Shown one piece after another: positions 10,330 to 22,542 of a DNA stretch of 64,000 bases; positions within the stretch are counted from its first letter, which is position 1, and every line of letters starts with the position of its first letter. The translations under genes were made by a program, and so were the position numbers. This DNA is from Chara braunii (Eukaryota > Streptophyta > Charophyceae > Charales > Characeae), in assembly GCA_003427395.1 (NCBI GenBank), contig BFEA01000309.1, forward strand, positions 1,407,444-1,471,443, read 5' to 3'. Under the pieces are notes generated by a model that searched no databases, was not told the DNA's origin, and worked only from the letters and a program-made list of their open reading frames with translations.

Positions 10330-12725
10330 CTAGATGAGAATTATTTCAGACCCCTCATCAAGGTCTCCCTAATTTACCTCTACATTCCTAAGTACCACAT
10401 TCCCACAGTATTCTTGGTCGGCCATCCATTTCCCCACATTCTTTCTCTTGTTTCCTTTCGAACTGACCTCTATCCTCCTTCCTTCCGATCATCTCTAACT
10501 TATATAGACTTAGATGGGGGGGGAAGACGAGACTTAGGATTATGCCCCGTCCAACAATCCAAGCTCAATCAATCTTCACATAGGGGGGGAGACAAAACAA
10601 ATCAGGCAATCTCACATACGGGCCGGTCATCTCCTCACCGGCCTTTTCCCAATATGGTCTCTCCTCTGGTACTATCGGTGAAGTTTTATCCCATACCTCA
10701 AGTTCAACTCAACTGTGGCGAGCGCGGTACCCAGGCTCCGGTACAGGGTGTTACCCCTTTCCATTCGCCCAAAAACCCCATCCCGTTCTGCCGCTCTTGC
10801 ATACCCTCGTTGGTACCGGGAATTACCCCTGCGCACCTCGTTAGGAGCAGTAGTCAGCCGTCCGGGCATTCACTTCCATCGGTCTGACAAGAATCAACCT
10901 TTCCCAAGCCATGCTACGAGAAGCTACTAATCGTCTCCGAGGTTCCTTCCTTGCCTCGAATGCAGTGGTACTCCCCCCGCCAGCCAACAGACTAAGCCCC
11001 GTCTGAGGAGACGTTTCGCACCCCGCCCGGGCAAGATCACCGAGCCATGCTCGTGACCGCCCAGACGAGAATGCTACTAATCAACCGGCGTGACAAACTC
11101 TCGTCCGGCAGCTCGGTGGCCTGACCTCCACCCGACAACCTAAAAAAGAACGACGTTTCGCAACCCGCACCGGCCCGTGCAGACCCATCCTTTCCTTCCG
11201 AAAGGTAGGACACTCAGATCCCATCATGCAAACACAAATCCCAAGCGGAACACATAGAGTACAAGTGTCTTCCCCTTGGTGCACCCAACGCTTTCTACCT
11301 ATAGCTTGCGATTTTCTCTTAGGACAAGTGAGTGTCACTCCCCCTACTTTCACACATAATGCATGGTTCCTTTTCGTAAGAGTCTTCAAAGGTGAGTTAG
11401 TTTTCCTTGGAGTCTAGCAACTCCCTTCATTCCCTTTCTCTTCACTTGTTTGTCCTTTCATAGGGTGGGATTGTTCCTTCTTGATGACCCGTTGTGTTCA
11501 TGTTGGTTCCTTCAAGCATTTCAAAGTGCAAAGTGCATGAGTCCGCTGGGCTCAAAGAAGAGAAGAGAATGACACCCATTCGGTCAAATCACTCCGCCGC
11601 AGGATTTTCATCGGACCCCAACCGAAGTCGAAGGACTAACCGCCTGCGAGGTAACCGGAGCCCTTCTTTTCATACGAAGAGGAAGGGTCAACCTGCAACT
11701 TGCCCAAGGCTTCCCCGGACTAGCGAATACCAGCACCGAACGAAGGAGGGCTAGCGTCATCCCACAAGGAGATGGCTAATTGAGTGCATAGCATGCATGT
11801 TATACCTCCAGGCCTGGCCACGCCATGCGGTCAACCACCCTCAAATCTGATTCTCACAAGGGAAGGAGCAAGCACAAGTCGAATTTTCTTATTTTTGGTT
11901 GTGTACACGTCAATGCGTCGGGCGCCCTGTTCGCAATCGCAAGGGTCAGTTTAACCCCATGACCGTCACCTCCACCATTTTTATAGGACCAAGCCCCGAT
12001 AGACTTTCGAGCCTTAGTCGACCTCACTGCGGGTCCCAGTTGGCTCGGCCCGCCCACGCTCATGCTCAGGGCGCGGGCCATTCGTCCCAAGGTCACCCCC
12101 ACCTAGTGCTTTGAGATGGATGGGGGTGGGTCATCGTGCGAGAGAGCTTTGACATTGGGGATGTAGCTCAGCCCTCATACCGGTGGTAGTCTTGCTGGTC
12201 ATTCCGCAACGCTGATTTTGTTTTGATTTTTGGTTATGTTCTCAGGCAATTGCTCTTTCCAATACTGAGGCAGTCCAAGGGTTCTTTGCGAGTTTCTCTT
12301 CTCTTGTGCGCAGGCTAAGCATCATCCTTAGGTCGCGCACCATTTCCCTAAGCGTTGTGATCCTACGGCGTCATCGGGGTGCGGCGATGTGGTCCTCCCC
12401 CTCGTGTCTACACGCCCATCGGGTCGCATACATCTCATTCAACCCTATTACCACAGACCCCTTAGTCCTTTCGGGGCCTTCACATGCATGCACACATAAC
12501 TTCTCATTTCCCTTGGCAAGATTCCTCTCCATTCCCACTTTTCCAAACGTCATTTTCCTTTGCCTTCTTGGTGGCACAAGAGACCGGCTACCCTTCCCTT
12601 GCCCTCTCTCTCCACCAAGTGAGGTCTGATCGCTTTTTACCGTTCGCACCCTAGCAATGCAACAAGTGAGGGGAGAGGGGTTAGTCATATGCCAAGTGAG
12701 GGGAGGGGAGAGAGAGGGGGCAAGG
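10330..12725. other. Left-arm tract upstream of module 1, no clear gene
   Basis: This is colinear with 30760-36190 of the right arm apart from the three insertions there. Short open frames (for example plus strand 11494-11754, matched by minus strand 32656-32345) are shared by both arms but diverge at replacement sites as freely as the surrounding DNA, so I do not call them genes. It is the likely 5' non-coding part of the retroelement or of the older sequence it landed in. A GGGGATGTAGCTCAG string at 12157 resembles the first 15 bases of tRNA-Ala but has no B box. Confidence 0.5.
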
Positions 12726-12726
12726 C

Positions 12727-12761
12727 GAAGAGGGAGAAAGGGAGAATGAGAGAGAGAGAGA

Positions 12762-12817
<56 letters not shown>

Positions 12818-12835
12818 AAAAAAAAAAAAAAAAGA
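12727..12835. repeat. (GA)n microsatellite ending in poly-A
   Basis: A (GA)n tract with GGGAGA interruptions ends in a run of about 20 A. The reverse complement in the right arm (about 30615-30720) is TC-rich but much more interrupted, so the two copies have evolved independently. Confidence 0.95.
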
Positions 12836-12889
12836 CTTATCATCCTAATCAAACCAGTTCCCCGTAGTAGCAGCCAAATGTCGGTCACC

Positions 12890-14930
12890 CATCCCTCAGT
12901 GAAAGATCAAATAAGTATGAATTGGAACACTTCAATCATACATGAACTTGACAATGAAAAGTTTGAGCTAGTGAAAGGCACATGCACATAGAGGAAAAGT
13001 CAACTAAGTACGAACTGCGGCATCACAACAAACATGATCTTGACAATGAGAGGATTGAACTAGCGAAAGGCACATTCACATAGAAGACCACGTATGACCC
13101 AAAATATTTACAACACACATGAAATTGACAATTGGAAGATTGAACTAATGAAAAGCACCTTCACATGGAGGAAAGATCAACACACATGAACTTCACAATG
13201 AACTAACGTAGAGTACATGCACATAGAGGAAAGATCAACTAAGTACGAACCGGAACAACACAACACTCATAAACTTGACAATGAGAAGATTGAACTAGTG
13301 AAAGGCACATGCACATAGAGGGAAGGTCAACCAAGTATGAACCGGAATACTTACAACACACATGAACTTGACAACGAGAAGATTGAACTAATGAAGAACA
13401 CATGCACGTGGAGAAAAAATCAACATGCATGAACTTGATAATGAACTAATGAAGAACACATGCACACGGAGGGAAGATCAACTAAGTATGAACCGGAACA
13501 CTACAACACACATGAACGTGACAATGAGAAGGTTGAACTAGTGAAGAGCGCATGCACATGGAGGAGAGATCAACAAAGTATGAGCCCGAACACACATAAA
13601 CTTGACAATGTGAAGGTGAAACTAGTGAAAAGCACATGCATATGACGGAAAGATCAACTAAGTATGAACCGGAACATCACAACGCACATGAACTTGACAA
13701 TGTGAAGGTGGAACTAGTGAAAAGCACATGTACATGACGGAACAATCAACTAAGTATGAACCGGAGCATCACAATACACATGAACTTGATAATGAGAAGA
13801 TTGAACTAGTGCAAAGGCACATGCACATGGAGGAAATATCAACTAAGTATGAACCGGAACATCACAACACACATGAACTTGACAATGAGAAGCTTGAACT
13901 AGTGAAGGACACATGCATATGGAGGAAAGATCAACTAGAATGCACATGAACTTGATAACGAGAAGATTGAACTAGTGCAAAGGCACATGCACGTGGAGGA
14001 AATATCAACTAAGTATGGACCGGAACATCACAACACGCATGAACTTGACAATGAGAAACTTCAACTAGTGAAGGACACATGCATACGGAGGAAAGATGAA
14101 CTAGATATGAACCGGAACATCACTACACACATAAACTTGACAATAAGAAGTTTGAACTAGCGAAAGGCACATGCACATGGAGGAAAGGACCAACTAAGTA
14201 TGAACCGGAACATCACTATGCACATGAACTTGATAATGAGAAAATTGAACTAATGAGAAGCACATGCACATAGCGGAAAGATCCACCAAGTATGAACCGG
14301 AACATCACATCACACCTGAACTTGACAATGAGAAGAGTGAACTAATGGAGAGCACATGCACATGAAGGGAATATCAACTAAGTATAAACCGGAACATCAC
14401 ATCATACATGAACTTGACAATGAGAAGTTTGAACTAGCGAAAGCTATATGCATAGGAAGGAAAGTACCAACTAAGTATGAACCGGAACATCACAATGCAC
14501 ATAAACTTGATAGTGAGAAGATTGAACTAAGGAAAAACACATGCACATAGAGGAAAGATCCACTAAGTCTGAACCGGAACATCACAATGCACATGAACTT
14601 GATAATGAGAAAATTGAACTAGTGCAAAGGCACATGCATATGGAGAAAAGATCAACTAAGTACGAACCGGAACATCAGAACACGCATGAACTTGACAATG
14701 AGAAGCTTGAACTAGTGAAGGACACATGCACATGGAGGAAAAATCAACTAGATATAAACCGGAACATCACTACACACATGAACTTGACAATGAGAAGTTT
14801 GAATTAGAGACGAAAGGATCAACTGGGTATGAACCGGAATATCACATCACACATGAACTTGACAATGAGAAGGTTGAACTCGTGAAGGACACTTGCACAT
14901 GAAGAAAGGATTAACTAAGTATGAAATGGT
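12890..14930. repeat. Satellite A, unit of about 92 bp (left arm)
   Basis: About twenty-two units are present, each containing AAGTATGAACCGGAACATCA, then ACACATGAACTTGACAATGA, TTGAACTAGTGAA and CACATGCACATGGAGGAAAG. Units are 92-93 bp long, so some frames stay open over two or three units and read as a repeated peptide with ELDNEK; this is probably incidental. Several units in the first third are truncated. The right-arm counterpart is 28370-30470. Confidence 0.95.
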
Positions 14931-15060
14931 ATGTTATCAATGTGAGACTTGAGCCATGTATGTGAGTGAGACTTGCTCGAACACATGTCCATGGCTCATG
15001 GATGCAACCTGGTTTGAACTGGAATGTCATCACCTACTGTGTGAGTGGAAAAACAAGATC
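14931..15060. repeat. Single unit of satellite C between satellites A and B
   Basis: One copy of a unit with GTGAGTGAGACTTGCTCGAA and GGTTTGAACTGGAATGTCAT occurs here. In the right arm the same unit is amplified about four-fold (27960-28370). Its end merges smoothly into satellite B through CACCTACTGTGTGAGTG. Confidence 0.75.
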
Positions 15061-17050
15061 TATAGTACGACCAAATCACAAGCATTGAGCATTAGATCAT
15101 CCATAGAAGAATGAGAGCACAACCTACTAGTGTGTGAGTGAAGAGCAAGAGTTGAAGTAACCCAGATCACAAGTATTGATTATAAGGTCATCCATAGAAG
15201 AATCGGAGCATCTCCTACTAGCATATGAGTGAAAAGCAAGAGTTACACTAGACTAGATCACAAGATTCGAGCAAGAGATCATTCATGGAAGAATCGGATT
15301 ATCTCCTACTAGCATATGAGTGAAAAGCAAGACTTAACACTAGATCAAATAACCAGATTTGAGCAAGAGAACATCCATGAAAGAATCGGAGCATCTTCTA
15401 CAAGCACATGAGTGGAAAGCAAGACTTAAAATAAACTAGATCACAAGATTCGAGCAAGAGATCGTTCATGGAAGAATCGAAGCATCTCCTACTAGCATGT
15501 AAGTGAAAAACAAAGGTAGAAGTAACCCAAATCACAAGAATTGAACATGAGATCATTCATAGAACAATCGGAGCATCTCCTACTACCATATGAGTGAAAA
15601 GCAAGATCTACACTGGTCCAAATCACAAGTTTTGAGCATGAGATCATCCATGAAAGAATCGGAACATCTCCTACTAGTTTGTGAGTGAAATGCAAGAGTT
15701 ACACTAGGCTATATCACAAGACTTGAGCAAGAGATCATCCATGGAAGAATCGAAAGATCTCCTACTAGCATGTAAGTAAAAAGCAAAGGTTGAAGAAACT
15801 TAAAAAACAAGAATTGAGATCATTCATAGAAGAATCGGAGCATCTCCTACTAGCATATAAGTGAAAAGACAGATCTACACTAGGCCAAATTACAAGTTTT
15901 TGGCATGAGATCATCCATGAAAAAATCGGAATATCTCCTATTCGTGTGTGATTGAAATGCAAGAGTTACACTAGGCTATATCACAAAACTTGAGCAAGAG
16001 ATCATCCATGGAAAAATCGGAGGATCTCCTACTCGTATGTGAGTGAAAAGCAAAAGTTTGAGTAGCCCAAATCACAAGTGTTGAGCATGAGATCATCCGG
16101 AGCACTACCTACTAGTGTCTGAATGAAAAACAAGAGTTTGCGTAACCCAAATCACAAGTGTTGAGCATGAGATCATCCATAGAAGAATCGGAGCACTACC
16201 TACTAGTGTGTGAGTGAAATGCAAGGGTTACACTAGACTATCTCATAAGTTTTGAGCAAGAGATCATCCATAGAAGAATCGGAGGATCTCCTACTAGCAT
16301 GTCAGTGAAATGTAAGAGTTACACTAGGTCATATCACAAGAATTTGACATGAGATCATCCATAGAAGAATCGGAGTACTACCTACTAGTGTGTGAGTGAA
16401 AAACAAGAGTTTGAGTAGCCCAAATCACAAGACTTGAGCATGTTATCATCCATAGAAGAATCGGAACACTACCTACTAGTGTGTGAGTGAAATACAAGGG
16501 TTACGCTAGGCTATCTCACAAGTTTTAAGCAAGAGATCATCCATGGAAGAATTGGAGGATCTCCTACTAGCATGTGAGTGAAATGCAAGAGTTACACTAG
16601 GCCATCTCACAAGAATTGAACATGAGACCATCCATAGAAGAATTGGAGTACTACCTACTAGTGTGTGAGTGAAAAACAAGAGTTTGAGCAACCCAAATCA
16701 CAAGTGTTGAGCATGAGATCATCCATAAAAGAATCGGAGCACTACCTACTAGTTTAAGAGTGAAAAACAAGTGTTTGAGTAGCCCAAATCACAAGTGTTG
16801 AGCATGAGATCATCCATAGAAGAATCGGAGCACTACCTACTAGTGTGTGAGTGAAATGCAAGGGTTACACTAGACTCTCTCACAAGTTTTGAGGAAGAGA
16901 TCATCCATGGAAGAATTGGAGGATCTCCTACTAGCATGTGAGTGAAATGCAAGAGTTACACTAAAACAAATCACAAAAATTGAACATGAGATTATCCACT
17001 AAAGAATCGGAGTACTACCTACTACTGTGTGAGTGAAAACCAAGAGTCTG
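15061..17050. repeat. Satellite B, unit of about 91 bp (left arm)
   Basis: About twenty-two units are present, each with GAGATCATCCATAGAAGAAT, CGGAGCACTACCTACTAGTG, TGTGAGTGAAAAGCAAGAG and CCAAATCACAAGTGTTGAGC. Two sub-variants alternate irregularly, one with GGATCTCCTACTAGCATG and one with GCACTACCTACTAGTGTG. The right-arm counterpart (27000-27950) has about half as many units. Confidence 0.95.
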
Positions 17051-17059
17051 AGTAGCCAA

Positions 17060-17245
17060 ACAGGAGGAAGAAAATGAAGAAGAAGAAGGAGAAGAAGAAG
17101 AAGAAGAAGAAGAAGAGGAGGAAGAAGATGAGGAAGAGGAAGAAGAAGAAGAAGAGCAGGATGAAGAAGAAAAAGAAGAAGAAAAAGAAAAAGAAGAGGA
17201 AGAAGAAGAAGAGGGAGAAGAGGAAGAAGGAGAAGCATCCCCTTC
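17060..17245. repeat. GAA-rich purine tract (left arm)
   Basis: A polypurine tract made mainly of GAA with GGA and AAA interruptions. The reverse complement at 26690-26980 is longer. A long homopurine mirror tract of this sort can in principle form triplex DNA. Open frames across it (poly-Lys, or poly-Leu and Phe) are artefacts. Confidence 0.95.
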
Positions 17246-17250
17246 CTTCC

Positions 17251-17830
17251 ACTCACCTTGTTAATGTCTTGGAGATGGAGTCTCAATTTTGATGAGGTTT
17301 CTTCCTCCTTGCACACAACACCTTCTTGGCTATTACCTCCTTCTTCTTCAAGCCTCTGTACTTCCTCTCTCACCTTTTCTCCAAGTTACCACAAGCTCCA
17401 ATCACCATAGCTATGGACTCCTCCCCTCTAGGAGGGCAAATGGGACTCCCTCTAGCCTCTCTTTCTTCCTCACACCCAGGGGGCTATGGCGGATCACCCC
17501 CCTAGGGCCAGCCTCACTACCACTAGTCTCTAGAGCTCCTCTCCTTAGCTCATGGCCTCCACCAAGCTCCCAAACTAGCATGGGTTCCCCTCGCCTCTCT
17601 CCAAGTGAAAGAGTGCTCTTATGACCTTACTTGGGCAGCATGGGCACTCCTCATGCAATTGTGAAAATGGTGGACTGAATTCCCAGCTTATGTAGGCTGA
17701 AACCAGCAGTCCGGCCAACCCATGGGCCTCCCCATGTGCCTTGAGGTGAACCGAGGTACCCCCAAGGCAAAATTCTACAACTAGGCCCTTCCGGAGGTAC
17801 CCGGACCTCTTTTTGGCCAAGTACATGCAG
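17251..17830 (-). other. Possible exon end with 5' splice donor (left arm)
   Basis: On the minus strand the sequence reads AACAAG then GTGAGT at 17256-17251, a perfect splice-donor consensus, followed by the pyrimidine-rich complement of the GAA tract. Upstream is an 83-residue frame (17826-17575) starting MYLAKKR and containing YISWEFSPP. The right arm holds the same arrangement at 26099-26672. An ACATAAG (TATA-like) string lies within the frame near 17695. I cannot tell whether this is a transcription unit of an old LTR or a chance arrangement, and replacement differences between the arms look unconstrained. Confidence 0.3.
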
Positions 17831-20340
17831 TCCGAGTGGTTGGTACCAACTCGGATTGCCTCTTGGCCTACTTCGGCCTCCTTTTCACCTAAAAAATATT
17901 GCCCTCTTGGGTCCTAATGCCCAAGGAGCAACTTCACTTTAGAAGAAAAGGCCTAGTGGACCTTTTTCTCGTTTTTTTCAGTTTGTACTCCATTTTGGGT
18001 AGACCAAGATATTTTTCCATGCAGCGGCATATTTTCAGCCTTGGATCTGGCTGAGATCCAAGGCCAACAGTATTCTGTGCCACCCCCAAGTAGCCCTTGC
18101 TTCAATTTTGAGCCCCTAAGTCCACTTTTTCAATTTTTGGTGCATTTGATTATCTTTTTGGACCAAATGCATAATTTTGTCTCTTTCCCTCTTTTGTTTC
18201 TTTCCATTTTTGGTTACCACCTCATTCCGGAGCTAGCCGTTTTAAGCTAGCCCTAAAAAAACGGCTAGTTCCTCTCCACATGAGATCAAATCTCAGATCC
18301 ATGGTCCAAAAGAAAACTGGTAATTTCTCTTTTGCATTTTTCTTTTTTTCTTCTTTTTAGTTCATATTTTATTGAGATATGATCCCAAGGGCCGTATCTC
18401 TGCAATCCGGATTGCCCTTCCTCGTTTTAGGAGGGATGAGGTCACAGTTGGGACCCGCCAGTCCCTACTATGCAGGTCCCAATAGGCTGGCATACTCTCC
18501 TCCACTCTTTTCTCCCTTTTTGTCTCATTCTCCCTCCTTTTTTGTTCATTTTTTTTCTTCTTTAATTTCAGTTATGACAAGTGTCAAACTGTTGTGCACC
18601 CTCTTTCTACGCCTTAGGGCCTCATTCAAGGCCAGGTTCGTGGCTGGTACTTAGCCGTTATATCTCGGATTTCAACAATGACACCCCCATGCTTCTAGAG
18701 GGCTCTATTTTGCCTTCATTTGTTCAATTTTGAGCCCCCTTTGCTTCGATTTTCTAAGGACAACCTTTTTCTCATGTTGAGCCTCTTGAGGCTCTATTTT
18801 CTTATGCCTAGCTATTCCGAGATATTTCGGACTGCCGGGCAGCCCCCCCAACATCGTTATTTTACTTTCTTTTCTCCCCATGACTCTCCCACTTGCCCCC
18901 ATTAGTGTTTGCACTAGTGCTGCTAATATTCTCCACCGTCTAGCTTCTTGATTTTGACGGTGTCGTTTATTTGCACCATTATTCTTTGTGCTTGCTCATG
19001 GTTCCCTTGGGACATCTCAAGTCCCCACCATTTTCCCTCCGTACTAGTTCCGTTTTCCTGTCCCGCCGGCGGTCCCTCTGGCGCGTGTCCCGTTTTCCGA
19101 CTTTTATTATTTGGGCCCACTTTGTCCCCGGCAACACCCCGGGTGGTATCCCATTTTTATTTTTGGACTCCCTTGTCCTTGGTGGCCCCAACATCCCTCC
19201 CTTAGGTGCCACTCATGTGTCGATTTTTCTAGGCCGTGAGATCTCATCTCACGGTTGCATTTTACCGCCTACACTTGCCTTATGCCGAAATTGTTCTTTT
19301 CTAGCCTTTCGGGCTTGTCGTGGCTCATTTTCCCTTAGCCTAGGCATCCTCATGCAGTCCGTTATTTCTCGGACTGCATCCATGGCCATTTTTCTAATCC
19401 CACAGCCCTTCAACTTGCCCCATGCTAAAAGAAAATGAAGCGTTTGATTTCTAAGTGCATCCGGGCTCAATATTAGCTCGGGATGTATCTTGAACCTGTG
19501 TTTCTCCTTCCCTATGTAATCCGTTTTATTTAAGTTGCATAGGGTCTTGATTTTCTTTGATTTTTGCAGATTTTCTTTAATTTTCTCTGAAAAAATCAAA
19601 GAAAATCAAAGTCCATTGCAACCGCCATATTCCAGAATGAATCTGGTCACGAATGTATCTCCCCAAGTGACCGTTTTTTACCTTTAAGGACTTTTTTTTT
19701 TTTCCTTTTCTTTTCTTTTATCTTTTCTTTTCTTTTCTTTTTCCTCCTTCCTTGGACAGTACGGACCTGCTAATCCCTACTTGTGGCAGTCCCTACCGAC
19801 GGCCAACTCACTCACTCCCTCTCACTTTTTTTGTCTTATTCTCCCACATTTTCTTTTCTTTTTTCTCCTGTTTCTAGCATGCTAAGTGTCAAGTGACCGT
19901 TAAGTCCCTTTTCTAGCCCCTCCTCTTAGTTTTGGCCCTTCCTATGCCTAAGGTGCAGTTCGTTATATCTCAAACTGCAATAATGGCCTTCCCATGCCCA
20001 TGTGAGTTCCCTTTTTCCTCTATTCTTTTCCCATAGTAACCCCTCATACTCTGATTTTCTCCCGGAGGCCTATTTTTTACATGGGGTCTCTTTTGAATCT
20101 ATTTTCTTGAGGAGGGCTAATCCGAGATTTCTCGGATTGCTCCCATGCCTCCCACTGCACGTTTCTTTACTTTTTTTTTTTTTTTTTGGTTTCCCCGTTT
20201 GCTCCCACTAGTGCTCGCACTAGCGGTGCTAATATTCTCGGCCGTCAAGATCTGGATCTTGACCGTGCTCCTTGCTTTAATTATTTTTTCCTCGTGCCGC
20301 TTCATAGTACTTTGTCGAGGCAGTCCCATATCCCCGCCAC
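17831..20340. other. Palindrome-rich region (left arm)
   Basis: No gene is recognised. Imperfect 20-25 bp palindromes of the type GCAGTCCG-N5-CGGACTGC recur, for example near 18820, 19350, 19960 and 20120, with degenerate relatives near 18400 and 18665. A longer inverted repeat made of TTTTCTTTGATTTT and its complement lies at about 19545-19600. A CTAGCCGTTTT/AAAACGGCTAG-type hairpin lies at 18230-18275. Stretches between the palindromes (CTATTTT, CCTCCCATG) recur at loosely regular distances, so this may be an ancient long-unit tandem repeat. Confidence 0.55.
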
Positions 20341-20344
20341 TTGT

Positions 20345-20525
20345 CCCATGTTAGTCCCCGATACTTAGTTCCGCCGGTGGTCCCCGGTACTTAGTTCCGC
20401 CGGTGGTCCCCGTCACTTAATTTCGTCTGTGGTTCCCGACACTTAGTCCCGTCGGTGGTTTCCGACACTTAGTCCCGTCGATACTCCCCGACACTTAGTT
20501 TCGCCGGTGGTCCCGGACACATTTT
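20345..20525. repeat. Tandem repeat of about 28 bp, CCCCGACACTTAGT type
   Basis: About six units of a string containing CCGGTGGTCCCCGACACTTAG follow each other. The reverse complement with about five units is at 23330-23460. Confidence 0.85.
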
Positions 20526-21048
20526 GTTCCGGACGCCATTATTTTTACTTAGTCTCACGTGGCCCTGGGCGCCTTTCCCCAAGGTGTCCCACGCTCCTTG
20601 GGCGTTTTCCGCCCGACGGCGACCCTTTTCCCTTGTCTTTTCTCGAGCCTTGGACGCGCCGGTTCCGTTGGTCACGGACCTTCACCCTGGGGCTCTCGTA
20701 GGTGGCCCCCATGTTGGCCCCTCATTCTCTAACTTCCCACGGTCTCCAGGGCCGTCCGTCTCTCGACTTCCCCATTCTTTTATCGCCACTGTGCCGCGTT
20801 TGCTGGTTCAAGGGCCCTTTGGCCTTGGTCTTGTCGAATTCTAACGGCCCTCCCGGCCTCATGCTATGTTCTACGTACCCCTGTTCTTACGCTGCCTTGC
20901 TTGTCGTCGCTGACTCTCTTTTCCTGTGGTTCTCACCCCAGGGTATCGCTCCCTCCTGCGGCCTAATCCTTTGTCTTTTCTTTCTCTTTCCTCCTTGCTC
21001 CAGATTTCTCTGTCGTGCACAACCTGGTCATATATCGTCTCTCGAGTG
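20526..21048. other. GC-rich sequence upstream of the spacer pseudogene
   Basis: Open frames on the plus strand here are short and unrelated to one another. The inner end of the left arm (to about 21095) includes the ATG at 21049 that opens the spacer coding region. The right arm contains a diverged copy of that start with ACG in place of ATG, then nothing further of the coding sequence. Confidence 0.4.
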
Positions 21049-22369
21049 ATGGGAAGTTATTCGGGATCCACTAGTCCTGACAACGGGTCAGTCAATAGGT
21101 ATTGATGATGATGCACCATTAGCACAAGCAAATAGGATATCGCCGACCACAGGGGTAGAGGGAGACGTTGCGAGGGACGCTATAGTTGAGGGGGTAGAGG
21201 AGCGAGTCCATGGTGATCCGGTGTCCTTGGTTGGGGGCGGTCGCCATGCAGAGGGCGACAGCGGGGTCGGACATAGAGAGGAGGCGATCGGTACCCCTGA
21301 TAGAGACAGACACTAAGCGTCATGGAGTTTGGTGGTCCGCACGACCGTGGGGCCGGTGGTGCCACATGAGGCACCGTTTCCTATAGATTCGATGCGTTGT
21401 GCAGGTGGTGTAGCCTCGATCGTACAACGACCTGTAGGCAGGGGCATGTGAGCGCCTCCGATCCCCCCTTTCGCACCGTCTAGGGAAAGGACACAGTCCA
21501 GGTTTGTGTCTCAGCCTCACGACACCCTTACATTCGGTTGTATGACCGCCGAGGAGTTGGAGGCGCACGACACAATGGATTACAAAGGGATCGACGCCGA
21601 CCGACTGGACTTGTCTTAGGCGCTAGCCAGCTTGAGCTTACCATCTCGAGGTTCCACTGCAGCGTCCTCTCATGGGGATGGAGGGTCGTTGTCACCCCCG
21701 TCCGCAGATGTTCAGCCGCGCGATAGTCACACCCCGAGGTCAGCTGCCCACGGACAGAGAGACACGAGCGACCATGGACGGGACACGATTTTGTTCGGTC
21801 GCACTGATCGGGCATAGAGCGAGACGAGACGGGTGACATCTGTGAGCGTGGGTCGTCAACCGGGTTTGAGATGGGTCTCCATGAGCGGGGGTCGTCGAGA
21901 TATTGTGGCATCGGGGTTTGGCGACAGAGGTGGGGATAGTGGCGACATTCGTGGCGGACCGGAGGGCACGCGTGATGCTGATGCAGAGGCAGTACAACAT
22001 CCACTGACGTACGATTTGAGAGAGACCTCCATCATTTTAGAGGAGCCCAAGGTTGGTCGACGAGACAGGTAGGTCCAACATGTGCCGATCGATCGACGCC
22101 AGGAGAGGGAGACTTCAAAGGCAGACAGTCTGCCTATGCGCCGTGATTCTCGACGACATGTTGATCTAGCAACCGCAGGCGTTAGACCAACAAGAGGGAG
22201 GAGAGACTGGAGAGTCATCATGGACGACGACCCCGACGACCCTCCTGAGCCTTCCAGTGTTGGTCGTGGCGAGCAGCGTCAGAGAGGTCGACCGCATGAC
22301 ACCGCTCGTACACATGGACGAGCTTCGCATCGGTCTGGGCAATGTTCGCCTGCAGACGAGGATCGTTGA
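21049..22369 (+). pseudogene. Unknown protein, about 420 codons in one frame with five internal stops
   Basis: After an ATG at 21049 and a short open stretch, coding signal shifts by one frame near 21100 and then continues in that single frame to a TGA at 22367. There are only five internal stops: TAA 21314, TGA 21449, TAG 21617, TAG 21815 and TAG 22070. Each is one C-to-T change from CAA, CGA or CAG. The deduced product is rich in Arg, Asp, Gly and Ser and looks disordered, with no domain I recognise. It could be the N-terminal part of a DNA transposon or retrotransposon protein. A T-run and a gap follow directly, so the 3' part may be missing. The minus strand is also partly open but makes less sense. 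Confidence 0.45.
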
Positions 22370-22381
22370 CTGTGTACATAC

Positions 22382-22542
22382 TTTTTTTTTTTTTTTTTTT
22401 TTNNNNNNNNNNNNNNNNNNNNNNNNNNNNNNNNNNNNNNNNNNNNNNNNNNNNNNNNNNNNNNNNNNNNNNNNNNNNNNNNNNNNNNNNNNNNNNNNNN
22501 NNNNNNNNNNNNNNNNNTTTTTTTTTTTTTTTTTTTTTTTTT
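22382..22542. other. Assembly gap inside a T-run
   Basis: A T-run, then 115 N (22403-22517), then a second T-run. Both flanks are T on the plus strand, as expected if the gap lies in one low-complexity tract. The gap lies in the spacer of the inverted duplication, so the join between the arms depends partly on scaffolding. Confidence 0.95.

Larger units (their letters stand above)
7795..21095 (-). repeat. Left arm of giant inverted duplication
   Basis: This segment is colinear, as reverse complement, with about 22735-39285. I matched it at many points: the 5' end of gag (7795-7870 with 39280-39215), modules 3, 2 and 1, the tract with GACACTCAC near 11330, the GA tract, the satellites, the GAA tract, the palindrome-rich region, and the inner end near 21000-21095 with 22735-22830. 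By eye the identity is in the high eighties per cent. The outer end falls just inside the gag start codon region and abuts the Helitron remnant. Relative to the right arm it lacks three insertions and has lost about 650 bp inside module 1. Confidence 0.85.

Noticed and set aside
11494-11754. Short gene shared by both arms (HSAAGFSSDP-containing frame)
   Set aside because: Both arms keep an open frame, but differences between them fall evenly over codon positions and the ends differ, so there is no sign of protein constraint.
12157-12230. tRNA-Ala-like start GGGGATGTAGCTCAG
   Set aside because: The first 15 bases match the 5' end and A box of tRNA-Ala, but no B box or acceptor complement follows within 80 bp. 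The right-arm copy has drifted.
12890-14930. Repeat protein with ELDNEK motif encoded by satellite A
   Set aside because: Units are 92-93 bp and the frame breaks every two or three units. The right-arm copy on the matching strand is no better preserved.
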